Shown: positions 1-6,752 of the stretch, in pieces
How the letters are laid out: the number at the start of each line of letters is the position of its first letter
Numbering within the stretch: the first letter of the stretch is position 1
Source: Clostridia bacterium
GTDB lineage: Bacteria; Bacillota; Clostridia; Oscillospirales; SIG627
Length of the DNA stretch: 34,323 nt
Reading direction: 5' to 3'
Assembly (NCBI GenBank): GCA_017439965.1
Contig: JAFSID010000044.1
Location: 1 to 34,323, forward strand
The notes under the pieces: model-generated
Seen by the model: only the letters and a program-made list of their open reading frames with translations
What the model was told of the DNA's origin: nothing
Databases searched by the model: none
Position numbers and translations under genes: made by a program

Positions 1-17
1 TCCCGTACGGGTCACCA
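1..17 (+). tRNA. 3' end of a tRNA gene (probably tRNA-Glu), cut by the window edge
   Basis: The first 17 bases read as the end of a tRNA: a T-stem 3' strand (CCCGT, 2-6), a seven-base acceptor 3' strand (ACGGGTC, 7-13), discriminator A (14) and an encoded CCA (15-17). A terminator hairpin begins at once. The acceptor strand would pair with a 5' strand of the GGCCCGT type, as in Firmicutes tRNA-Glu; that identity rests on memory of the family and the anticodon is outside the window. A degraded second copy of this 3' end lies at about 339-364. Confidence 0.6.
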
Positions 18-55
18 AAACAAAAGAGACACCATTTCGGTGTCTCTTTTGTTTT
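17..55 (+). terminator. Rho-independent terminator after the tRNA
   Basis: A perfect 17-bp stem (17-33 with 39-55, starting AAAACAAAAGAGACACC) closes a five-base loop ATTTC. The right arm is T-rich and runs into further T residues. It starts at the last base of the CCA, as expected for a terminator directly behind a tRNA. Confidence 0.85.
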
Positions 56-60
56 TTATG

Positions 61-338
61 ATTTTTCGGGAATCGAGCCCGAGAGGGCTTCCACCGTTAA
101 GAAAACCATTCGGGGAATAGTAAATTGAATATGGCATCATAATCGCCATCGACAAGGGCTTCTTTTCGGCTATAATTGCGCTTTGTCGTTTGGAATACCT
201 GTGTATTCCTGCACTTCGCATCGCAATTCTATCTCGAAAATAATCTCCTTGCGATAACGACTCTGAGCCACATTCAATTTATTTAGGTGGAAGGGGTGAG
301 ACCTTCAGGTCGAGCCGTGCAGATTGCCGTGAGGCAAT
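61..338. other. Non-coding, hairpin-rich spacer
   Basis: No convincing gene is seen; a 69-codon minus-strand frame here has no ribosome site and partly reads through the terminator palindrome. Several short perfect hairpins are present: AGCCC-GAGA-GGGCT (76-89, GNRA loop), GGAATAC-CTGT-GTATTCC (192-209), GACCT-TC-AGGTC (300-311) and ATTGCC-GTGA-GGCAAT (323-338, GNRA loop). The block lies between the two copies of the tRNA-end/terminator sequence, so it may be the residue of an integrated element or a degraded tRNA/RNA gene. I recognise no RNA family. Confidence 0.4.
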
Positions 339-364
339 ATGCGTCGATTCCCATACGTTCACCA
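339..364 (+). repeat. Degraded copy of a tRNA T-arm and CCA end
   Basis: Positions 339-354 resemble a T-arm (ATGCG, TCGATT, CCCAT) with one mismatch in the stem and a loop one base short. They are followed by a six-base acceptor-like strand and ACCA (361-364). The stretch 349-380 matches 1-33 as an imperfect direct repeat with one indel and a few substitutions. It is too damaged to be a working tRNA. It is best explained as a tRNA 3'-end duplication left by site-specific integration, or as a decayed tandem tRNA. Confidence 0.5.
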
Positions 365-380
365 AAACAAAAGAGATACC
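364..380. terminator. Left arm of a split terminator
   Basis: AAAACAAAAGAGATACC repeats the left arm of the terminator at 17-33 with one change, but its partner arm is missing here. A matching right arm, GGTGTCTCTTTTTTT, lies at 6730-6744, beyond the mobile island. Joined, the two would form a 12-bp stem (one T-G wobble) with a loop of about five bases. The island therefore seems to have inserted into the loop. Confidence 0.55.
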
Positions 381-395
381 GAAAAGGCTACTTCT

Positions 396-409
396 CATAA
401 GGATATTAA
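396..409 (+). repeat. Left terminal inverted repeat of the island
   Basis: CATAAGGATATTAA is matched exactly, in inverse orientation, at 6701-6714 near the right end. Its position 12-16 bases inside both proposed boundaries suggests a recombinase-binding site rather than chance. Confidence 0.5.
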
Positions 410-452
410 GTTAAATCCAAGAGAAAATGTCGATTGAGAGTGGCTAAACAAG

Positions 453-490
453 AAAATGCAACATGGACGATAGGTCTGTGTTGCATTTTT
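453..490 (+). terminator. Terminator near the left end of the island
   Basis: AAAATGCAACA (453-463) pairs perfectly with 479-489, with weaker inner pairing (465-468 with 474-477). A T-run occupies 486-490. No gene precedes it inside the island, so it may block read-through from the tRNA side or be the remnant of a deleted gene's 3' end. Confidence 0.7.
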
Positions 491-567
491 CGTTATGTGT
501 CCGTACCTCAAAATATGCGCCGCAATAAATAAAGAATAAAATCTGACGAAATATTTACATTTTTGCG

Positions 568-596
568 TTGAAGCATCTGAGATTTTATGTTATAAT
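568..596 (+). promoter_or_regulatory. Promoter of the first nuclease gene
   Basis: TTGAAG (568-573), a 17-bp spacer, then TATAAT (591-596) preceded by TGT, an extended -10 element. The start codon at 628 lies about 30 bases downstream with GAGGAG at 612-617. Confidence 0.7.
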
Positions 597-627
597 AATT
601 AAAATACAGTCGAGGAGCGATTTGATA

Positions 628-1770
628 ATGACACATGTTTTTATTGTTGACGAGCATACTTTCAAGATACATTTACAATATATGTTTGCTGGAACAGGAA
701 GAAAAGATCTTATTCCGGACTTCATTGGACGTGCAAAAACTATTACTACTGCTGATTCAGAAGAAAAAACATTTGTATCGATGATATCTGATATATCAAA
801 AATTAGAAAAGATGATTTGATTGCTTTCTATGTTACGGGATGTCAAAAAATCTTTGGCTTTTTTAAAGCTGTAAGTGATCCGTTTTTTAACGATAATCCG
901 CCGGACTACTTAGGCTCAAATTTGGGTAGATATTTACCATTTAGAGTCTTAATTGAACCTCATGAGGTTTTTGCGGATGGCGTTACAGAGCACGAGGCAT
1001 TGGACTGTATCCAAAATGTAACTCATCCGTATGAAATGTGTTGGAGCTTAATATACAGGAAGTTAACTGGACTAAGAGGTTGTTCATTCATAACAGATTT
1101 TGAGTCTAATAGACTCTATCAACAAATCTACACTAAAAATAATGGGATTTGTTTAGGCAACAACAACCAGTTTGATTATGATGCTCAAAATAAATTAATC
1201 AAAACCACAACAAATGTTAATGCTTATGTGGGAACAACAGCAACACCTCTTGATATCTCAGCGAGACTTCAACAAATAACAAGAGCTTATGAAACACATT
1301 TGCAGGCATATGTATCACAATATTATGACAAAGCTCCTTTGCGTGCATTTTTGTGTCCTCAAGCAAATGTAAATTCAATATGGTTTGGTAATGAAGTGGT
1401 GTGCAGTGTTGGAGAACAAAGAATAGATTGCCTACTTATAACTGAAACAACCTCCACTTTTTATATTAGGGTTATTGAATTAAAAGATGAACCCCCAAAG
1501 GCATCATTGATAAATGAACAACTTGATTGGTATTTACAATGGGTAATGCAATATATAACCCCTTTAATGTGCATCAAGCAAGTTGAAATAATTCCTACGA
1601 TTATTGCACCAGAAAACAAAAGAAGCTGTCCTAATAAAACTAATTTTATGAACGCAGCTGCAAACTTTAACAATACAAAGCCGAGTACTACAAACAATAT
1701 TTCTATTGCCAAATTGGAATTCATATCTTTTGACAAGACATCAGGCATTTCTTTCAAAAAAGTTTTCTGA
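628..1770 (+). CDS. PUA/EVE-like + PD-(D/E)XK putative restriction endonuclease
   Basis: A 380-residue protein. The ATG at 628 is preferred over an upstream start at 568 because GAGGAG (612-617) precedes it and the upstream start overlaps the promoter. Around residues 58-90 the segment with KDDLIAFYVTG and IFGFFKAVSDPFF resembles the PUA/EVE-type fold that in other nucleases senses base modification. The C-terminal part (about 255-290) has a PD-(D/E)XK pattern: E263, D267 in RIDCLLI, then E284-L-K286 in VIELKDE. There are no membrane segments. With the methylase 57 bases downstream it probably forms a type II-like restriction-modification pair. The fold assignments come from motif reading; the target and any modification dependence are unknown. 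Confidence 0.6.
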   Translation: MTHVFIVDEHTFKIHLQYMFAGTGRKDLIPDFIGRAKTITTADSEEKTFVSMISDISKIRKDDLIAFYVTGCQKIFGFFKAVSDPFFNDNPPDYLGSNLGRYLPFRVLIEPHEVFADGVTEHEALDCIQNVTHPYEMCWSLIYRKLTGLRGCSFITDFESNRLYQQIYTKNNGICLGNNNQFDYDAQNKLIKTTTNVNAYVGTTATPLDISARLQQITRAYETHLQAYVSQYYDKAPLRAFLCPQANVNSIWFGNEVVCSVGEQRIDCLLITETTSTFYIRVIELKDEPPKASLINEQLDWYLQWVMQYITPLMCIKQVEIIPTIIAPENKRSCPNKTNFMNAAANFNNTKPSTTNNISIAKLEFISFDKTSGISFKKVF

Positions 1771-1774
1771 TTTG

Positions 1775-1803
1775 CTGGACTTAGGCGTTTTTTGTGATAT
1801 AAT
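1775..1803 (+). promoter_or_regulatory. Extended -10 promoter of the D12 methylase
   Basis: TATAAT at 1798-1803 is preceded by TGA (1795-1797), an extended -10. The -35 region (CTGGAC, 1775-1780, spacing 17) is weak. The methylase GTG start lies 25 bases downstream. A promoter of its own would let the methylase be made independently of the upstream nuclease. Confidence 0.6.
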
Positions 1804-1827
1804 CATAATCAAGAAAGGAGTGATGAA

Positions 1828-2826
1828 GTGAATTACATAGGTTCAAAGTATTCCTTGATGGATTTCTTAACCGAAACCATTGTAACCGTAGCAGGTACAG
1901 ATACTGACAAGATATTCGCAGACTTGTTCGCAGGAACAGGCGTGGTCGGAAAAACATTCAAGCAGAATGGCTATCAGGTTATTGCAAATGACATACAACA
2001 TTACAGTTATGTGACTAACAAACACTTTATCGAGAATGTTCCTCCTCTTGATGCATCAATCGTTGAGTACCTGAATGCACTCAAAGGTACTGAAGGATTC
2101 ATATACAAAAACTACTGTGCAGGATCAGGAAGCGGAAGAAATTACTTCACAGATCAAAATGGAATGAAATGTGACTCGATTAGAATTGAGCTTGAGCTAC
2201 TCAAAAACTCCGGCGAGATCAACGAAGCGCAGTATTACTACTTGCTTGCAAGTTTAATCAACTCGATTGATAAGTACGCAAACACGGCATCGGTATATGG
2301 GGCATTCCTCAAGCATGTAAAAAAATCGGCTCAAAGAGAGTTTGAGTTGGAGCTACTTCCTATCATAGATGGAGATAGACGAAGCAGAGTGTATAACGAG
2401 GACATCGCAGAGTTAATCAAACGAATTCACGGTGATATACTCTATCTCGATCCTCCTTACAATGAAAGACAGTACTGTGCAAATTACCACGTGCTTGAAA
2501 CAATATCAAGATATGATTTCCCTGAACTGAAAGGAAAAACAGGCCTTAGAGATTACAGTTCGCAAAAGAGCGACTTCTGTTCATCCAAAACTGTGGTTGA
2601 TGCATTCGAGCATGTAATCAGAAATTCAGATTTCCAATACATATTCCTAAGCTATAACAATGAAGGATTGATGCCGTTCGATGTAATCAAGGGAGTAATG
2701 GAAAAGTACGGAGAGTACGAGATGTTCTGCAAGGATTACAGAAGATTCAAAGCGGACACCGACGAGAATAGAAATCACAAGTCAGACAAAACGGTAGAGT
2801 ACTTACACTGTCTTGTGAAGAAATAA
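1828..2826 (+). CDS. D12-class adenine-N6 DNA methyltransferase
   Basis: A 332-residue enzyme predicted to methylate adenine N6 in a specific DNA site using S-adenosylmethionine, probably protecting the host from the nuclease encoded just upstream. The N-terminal NYIGSK (2-7) is the D12-class motif X. Motif I is DLFAGTGVVG (32-41) and the catalytic motif IV is DPPY (208-211, in LYLDPPYNERQY). The order X-I-specificity region-IV is that of the alpha class to which Dam belongs. The start is GTG at 1828, chosen because AGAAAGGAG (1812-1820) is well spaced; no upstream ATG fits. A strong terminator follows, making this a self-contained unit. Confidence 0.88.
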   Translation: MNYIGSKYSLMDFLTETIVTVAGTDTDKIFADLFAGTGVVGKTFKQNGYQVIANDIQHYSYVTNKHFIENVPPLDASIVEYLNALKGTEGFIYKNYCAGSGSGRNYFTDQNGMKCDSIRIELELLKNSGEINEAQYYYLLASLINSIDKYANTASVYGAFLKHVKKSAQREFELELLPIIDGDRRSRVYNEDIAELIKRIHGDILYLDPPYNERQYCANYHVLETISRYDFPELKGKTGLRDYSSQKSDFCSSKTVVDAFEHVIRNSDFQYIFLSYNNEGLMPFDVIKGVMEKYGEYEMFCKDYRRFKADTDENRNHKSDKTVEYLHCLVKK

Positions 2827-2855
2827 AATACAAACAAATTGAAAATATCATCGAC

Positions 2856-2890
2856 AAACGGCGACTTTTTATTGCAAAGTCGCCGTTTTT
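2856..2890 (+). terminator. Terminator of the D12 methylase
   Basis: A perfect 13-bp stem (2856-2868 with 2876-2888, AAACGGCGACTTT on the left) closes a seven-base loop and ends in TTTTT. Confidence 0.88.
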
Positions 2891-2900
2891 GTGGTATAAT
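2872..2900 (+). promoter_or_regulatory. Promoter of the HNH-methylase-nuclease operon
   Basis: TTGCAA (2872-2877), exactly 17 bases, then TATAAT (2895-2900) preceded by TGG, an extended -10. The -35 box begins in the loop of the preceding terminator, so terminator and promoter overlap and the two restriction modules are transcribed separately. Confidence 0.75.
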
Positions 2901-2932
2901 TATTTATCTCTCTTTATAAAGGTAGAATAATT

Positions 2933-3583
2933 ATGAATCCATTCACAGAAGGAAGCACCCAATATAAAGATTTCGAGGTAATGTCGGATTGCAAATGGCA
3001 TTGCTCAAAGTGTGAATTGTTAAGCGGTCAAGCAAAGACTTGGCAGGTGTGGCGTCAGGAAAAAGGAATACAACTTGATCAGGACGAAGAAGGTCATTGG
3101 TATAAAAAGATTCTATGCCCTAAATGTGGAGTGAAAACAATCCATAGAAAACTTAAATCTACTGAGATTGTAGATATAGACTTGAAAGCTCGCACGGGCA
3201 TTCCTGCTGAAATTGCCAAACGAGCTAAAGCTCTTTACGGATGTGTTGATGAATATACTCTGCGTGTAGAGCCAGCAAATCAGTTGGAGATAGATCATAG
3301 AGTTCCGCAGGTCAGATGGACAACAAATGAAGATGATAACACAAATCTTACGGATGCTCAAATTAGAGAAAAGTTTATGCTTTTGACAAGAGCGAATAAT
3401 CTTTTGAAATCCCGTTTTTGCGAGGATTGCGCAAGAACAGGAAAACGAGCAAAGGGATATAAGGTTATTGAGTTTTGGTACAAGGGCGATGAAAACTACG
3501 ATTGCTCCATCGGTTGTGAGGGATGTTTTTGGTATAATCCAACCAAGTGGAGAGAAGAATTAAATAAAAAGATAAAGAAATAG
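2933..3583 (+). CDS. HNH-type zinc-binding putative restriction endonuclease
   Basis: A 216-residue protein. The nuclease core is of the HNH (beta-beta-alpha-metal) type: LEIDHRVPQVR (118-128) supplies the Asp-His pair (D121, H122), and LLTRANNLLKSRFC (150-163) supplies the Asn and the helix. It is rich in CxxC pairs (C24/C27, C62/C65, C163/C166, C195/C198), indicating structural zinc sites as in several type II HNH restriction enzymes. AAAGG at 2918-2922 precedes the ATG. The next gene starts four bases after the stop, so it is co-transcribed with the methylase. The recognition site cannot be inferred. A homing or mobile-element HNH is possible, but the methylase partner argues for restriction. 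Confidence 0.75.
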   Translation: MNPFTEGSTQYKDFEVMSDCKWHCSKCELLSGQAKTWQVWRQEKGIQLDQDEEGHWYKKILCPKCGVKTIHRKLKSTEIVDIDLKARTGIPAEIAKRAKALYGCVDEYTLRVEPANQLEIDHRVPQVRWTTNEDDNTNLTDAQIREKFMLLTRANNLLKSRFCEDCARTGKRAKGYKVIEFWYKGDENYDCSIGCEGCFWYNPTKWREELNKKIKK

Positions 3584-3587
3584 TGCT

Positions 3588-4376
3588 ATGGCTAAATATA
3601 ACGATTTAGATATGGAGAATTGGAAAGAATACGATGATATTCTAACCGACTCTCTTTGGATTATAGATAAGCGTGATAGTTCAGGCGTGCATAATGCAAG
3701 CTATCACGGAAACTTTGTGCCTCAGATACCGAATCAGTTATTTAGAAGATACACAAAAAAAGGCGACTGGATACTTGATCCTTTTTCTGGTGGTGGAACA
3801 TCGTTGATTGAAGCACAGCGACTTGGTCGAAACGCAATCGGTGTAGAGCTTCAAGAAGAAGTTGCGAGAGCTTCTGTTGAACTCCTAAAACAAGAAAAGA
3901 ATCCCGACACGAGAGGGACGATATTAATCGGAGATAGCCGCACTGCAGACATCGGAGAAAAACTTCAAGCATTTGGTGTCAATAAGGTGCAGTTCGTGAT
4001 ATTTCACCCACCCTATTGGGATATTATCAAGTTCAGCGAAAACGAACAAGACCTATCTAACTGTGCGACAATTAATGAGTTCAACGAATCGTTTGGGCAA
4101 GTAATAGATAACACTTTGCAGCATCTCGAAAAGAACAGATACTGTGCTTGTGTTATAGGTGATAAGTATGCCAATAGTGAAATTGTTCCGCTTGGCTTTT
4201 ATTGCTTGAATCTCTTTATGATGCGTGGGCTGAAATTGAAGGCAATCTTGGTTAAAAACTTTGAAGAAACCAAGGGAAAAGCTAATCAAAAAGCGATTTG
4301 GAGATATCGCGCTTTAGCAAGTGATTTTTATCTATTCAAGCACGAGTATATATTTGTGTTTAAGAAGGTTAAATAG
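3588..4376 (+). CDS. N4/N6 DNA methyltransferase (motif order X-I-IV)
   Basis: A 262-residue amino-methyltransferase for DNA. Motif I is DPFSGGGT (64-71), followed by the acidic end of strand 2 in GVEL. The segment before it (HGNFVPQIPNQLFRRYT, 40-56) looks like motif X. The catalytic motif IV is HPPYW (140-144), with His where Asp, Ser or Asn is usual. The order X-I-IV differs from beta-class enzymes (IV-X-I), so this is a circular variant. Whether it modifies adenine or cytosine is not decidable here. It sits between two nuclease genes, four bases from the first and directly abutting the second, and presumably protects against one or both. Confidence 0.8.
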   Translation: MAKYNDLDMENWKEYDDILTDSLWIIDKRDSSGVHNASYHGNFVPQIPNQLFRRYTKKGDWILDPFSGGGTSLIEAQRLGRNAIGVELQEEVARASVELLKQEKNPDTRGTILIGDSRTADIGEKLQAFGVNKVQFVIFHPPYWDIIKFSENEQDLSNCATINEFNESFGQVIDNTLQHLEKNRYCACVIGDKYANSEIVPLGFYCLNLFMMRGLKLKAILVKNFEETKGKANQKAIWRYRALASDFYLFKHEYIFVFKKVK

Positions 4377-5123
4377 GTGAAATGTATGAATAATGAAGTG
4401 GTCGGAATTTCTGCTGAGTTGGCAATAGCAGATGTTTTTAATTTGTATGTTAACCCAAGATATAGAGAACGCGGAGATGAATACATCAAAGACAGTCTTA
4501 TGAATTGTGTCGCATATGCGTTTAAAGAAGAAAACTTGCCAACTCCGATTAGGCATGTAGCCGAAAATAAAAGTTTGATTGATTTCGAATTGGAGGATGG
4601 AAAGACACTATCCGTAAAAACAAACAAGAGAAAATTAGATAAAGTAGCACCGCAAAGAATCGGGCAGCCAACAAGCGATACATACTTTGAATACCTATCC
4701 GAAGCAATGGATTTTGATTTACAGAAAGAACTTGAACTTCTTGGATTGCCGGATGCCTATGAAACACGCCGTAGTCTCTTCAAATATTTTTCGCGTACTC
4801 ATATAGCTGATTTATTGCCTTTGTATTGGGAACATCTGTTTGAATGTGATTATTATATTCACTTTTATAATGTCGTTGATGGATTTGATAACCCAACTGG
4901 CAGAGCAAGATATTTGGTGTTGAAAGATATCCCAACCTCACCGAGATGGGATGTAACCCAAATTACATTTACAAAAACATTGGAAGGTTGGAGAGAAAGC
5001 TGTACCGTTAAGTATATGGGAACTTCTATTGGAGAATTTCAAGTACACAACAATAGGGATTGCCTGAAATTTCGATTCAATATTAGAGGGATCTTATATT
5101 TGCTGAATAATCATTTAATTTGA
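4377..5123 (+). CDS. Putative PD-(D/E)XK-like restriction endonuclease
   Basis: A 248-residue protein whose family I do not recognise with certainty. An N-terminal helix ISAELAIADVF (11-21) carries a conserved-looking Glu (E14). Then LIDFELEDGKTLSVKTNK (67-84) gives an Asp (D69) followed by a strand with S79-x-K81, a plausible variant of the D...(D/E/S)xK active site. KVAPQRIGQPT (89-99) would suit DNA contact. The start may be GTG at 4377 (AGAAGG upstream) or ATG at 4386. It begins right after the methylase stop, so it belongs to the same operon. Restriction is the best guess from motif and context. Confidence 0.55.
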   Translation: MKCMNNEVVGISAELAIADVFNLYVNPRYRERGDEYIKDSLMNCVAYAFKEENLPTPIRHVAENKSLIDFELEDGKTLSVKTNKRKLDKVAPQRIGQPTSDTYFEYLSEAMDFDLQKELELLGLPDAYETRRSLFKYFSRTHIADLLPLYWEHLFECDYYIHFYNVVDGFDNPTGRARYLVLKDIPTSPRWDVTQITFTKTLEGWRESCTVKYMGTSIGEFQVHNNRDCLKFRFNIRGILYLLNNHLI

Positions 5124-5191
5124 GAAACCCTCTGGACTTATGCTCTCTTCTGTGGTATTGTTGGTGTTACCAAAGGACAGGAGGTAACAAA

Positions 5192-5451
5192 ATGGTACTA
5201 CAAGCGTTGAAAAACATGTATCCAGAGCAAGTGAAAAGGTACTTAATTCGGTTATGAAAGATCTCGAAAAATGCCGTGGCAAGAATATGAGTGCAGAAGG
5301 ACTTGCTGATTTGATAGGCAAACTCATAACAGCAAATACAATTGAAGAAGCATTAAAGCAAAATACTGAGGACGATTCAGAGCCGAGCAAATTCGGTAAT
5401 GAGTCGTCCTTTGCTACGCAAGAGATACGAGTAAGAAGATCAGAGCCTTAG
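5192..5451 (+). pseudogene. Small frameshifted reading frame in front of the recombinase remnant
   Basis: A textbook ribosome site (AGGAGGTAA, 5179-5187) precedes ATG 5192, but that frame stops after 21 codons at 5257. The neighbouring frame is open from 5188 to 5451 and reads as a natural-looking soluble protein (TSVEKHVSRASEKVLNSV, then LADLIGKLITANTIEEAL). One lost base just after the ATG would explain this. The last 15 or so residues of the open frame overlap recombinase sequence out of frame, so the 3' end is also artificial. It is probably a decayed small accessory gene of the element; its function is unknown. Confidence 0.4.
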
Positions 5452-6632
5452 TGAAAGCGAAAGCAGAGCGTGGCGAGAGAGTTGGAACGATTGTTCCTTA
5501 CGGTTACAAGCGCGATCCCGAACACAAAGGTCATCTCCTTGTCAACGAGGAACCCGCACCAATCGTCCGAATGATATTCTCGCTGTGTGCCAAAGGTACT
5601 GGACCGAGAAATATTGCAAATATCCTGCGTGACAAGAAAATACTGAAGCCTACCGCCTATCGTTATCAAACGGAAGGTGTATACGGAACACGCACGGATA
5701 CCGAAACGCCATACGGTTGGAACGATAGAACGGTTGCAGGTATCCTTGATAATGAAATCTATCTTGGTCATACTGTTAACTGTCGCACCACGGTGGTATC
5801 CTACAAGGACAAACGCAAGAAGGATCGTCCAGAAAGTGAATGGTATCGTGTTGAAAATACTCACGAAGCTATCATTGACAAAACAACTTGGGAGCTTGCC
5901 CAAGTAGTTCGTCAAGGCAAACGCAGACGGACAGCGATGGGTGGAATCGATAAGTATAGCGGTCTATTATACTGCGCGGATTGCAATTCAAAGCTGTACT
6001 TTATTCGAGGAACAACACTCAAAACAGATGCCTACGGATTTATTTGTAGCCGATACAGAAAGCACATGGGCGAGGAACAATGCACGCCTCACTCCATCAG
6101 GGCAAAGGTGCTTGATGAGATCATCCTTGAAGAAATCCGCAAGGTAACCTACTACGCACGCGCTCAAACCCGTGAGCTCGTCAGCTTTATTAATCAAAAA
6201 AGCTCTGCGGAAAACCGCAGAGAGTTAAATGCGAGGATGGTGGAGCTTGCGAGTCTTGAAAAGTGCAACAACGAGCTGCACGCTATGTTCAGGCGACTCT
6301 ATGAGGACAATGTTCTCGGCAAGGTCACCAATGAACAGTTCCGTATGCTCTCCGACGGTTACAACACCGAGCAAAGAGAAATCACCGAGCGGCTTCCAAT
6401 AGTAAAGCAAGAGATTGAAGATCTGAAAGTGGCGGCAACCAATGTCGAGAGATTTGTGGATATTGCAAACAAGTACACAGATTTAAGGGAGCTGACTCCC
6501 GAAGTGCTTCGCACATTCATAGAGCGAATTATTATCCACGAAAGAACGGCAAAGCACAGCAAAACCGCAACGCAGCAGATCGACATCTACTTCCGCTATA
6601 TCGGAAAACTTGCACCCGAACAAGTTGCCTAA
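5403..6632 (+). pseudogene. Large serine recombinase lacking its catalytic domain
   Basis: The readable part begins near YARDTSKKIRALVKAKAERG, a segment that in intact large serine recombinases directly follows the roughly 140-residue catalytic domain. The frame is blocked by a TGA at 5400-5402, and the resolvase domain with its nucleophilic Ser is absent. What remains (about 393 codons from GTG 5451) includes the recombinase domain (GTGPRNIANILR), the zinc ribbon (GLLYCADC, with partner cysteines about 20 and 35 residues on) and a C-terminal coiled-coil region. It may still be translated from 5451 but cannot cut DNA. A deletion around 5400-5412 fused it to the small gene upstream. Confidence 0.8.
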
Positions 6633-6647
6633 ACCAACAAAACGGAA

Positions 6648-6677
6648 TAGGACGGACAGCCGAAACTGTCCGTCCTA
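6648..6677 (+). terminator. Hairpin after the recombinase remnant
   Basis: A perfect 12-bp stem (6648-6659 with 6666-6677, TAGGACGGACAG on the left) with loop CCGAAA. No T-run follows, so it may be an inefficient terminator or part of the element end. Confidence 0.5.
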
Positions 6678-6695
6678 CAACCGAGTACCGCCTTA

Positions 6696-6724
6696 CGCAG
6701 TTAATATCCTTATGGGAAACTGCG
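6696..6724. repeat. Dyad and right inverted repeat at the island's right end
   Basis: CGCAGTT (6696-6702) and AACTGCG (6718-6724) form a 7-bp dyad around the 14-bp sequence at 6701-6714 that is the exact complement of 396-409 at the other end. Immediately outside is AAAGG and the orphan terminator arm. The arrangement suits a serine-recombinase attachment site. Confidence 0.5.
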
Positions 6725-6729
6725 CAAAG

Positions 6730-6744
6730 GGTGTCTCTTTTTTT
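6730..6744 (-). terminator. Right arm of the split terminator, at the end of the seven-gene array
   Basis: GGTGTCTCTTTTTTT is the complement (one wobble) of the arm at 364-380. It lies eight bases beyond the stop of P1. Before the island arrived, the intact hairpin probably separated the tRNA from the convergent array; the array now lacks a full terminator here. Confidence 0.5.
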
Positions 6745-6752
6745 ATATGCAA

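Larger units (their letters stand above)
381..6729. mobile_element. Serine-recombinase island carrying restriction-modification genes
   Basis: The island is bounded by the two halves of a split terminator. It contains five restriction-modification genes and ends with a truncated large serine recombinase, the usual position for such a gene near an attachment site. It is visibly richer in A+T than the flanking glycan locus. A perfect 14-bp inverted repeat lies just inside the ends (CATAAGGATATTAA at 396-409, its complement at 6701-6714). AAAGG occurs in direct orientation at 383-387 and 6726-6730 and could be the crossover core. The exact ends are inferred; the recombinase damage suggests the element no longer moves by itself. 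Confidence 0.6.

Noticed and set aside
12-221. 69-codon minus-strand frame at the left edge
   Set aside because: It ends inside the terminator palindrome, lacks a ribosome site and shows no domain features.
1-380. Group II intron fragment
   Set aside because: CCGTACGGG-like and GNRA-loop pieces look superficially similar, but no domain V can be built and no intron-encoded protein is present. The tRNA-end reading fits better.
339-437. Small frame with ATG inside the tRNA-like repeat
   Set aside because: It has no ribosome site and begins in the degraded T-arm, crossing the proposed island boundary.
5192-5260. Programmed ribosomal frameshift in the small gene
   Set aside because: No slippery heptamer or downstream structure is visible. 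A simple one-base loss next to an obviously truncated recombinase is more likely.
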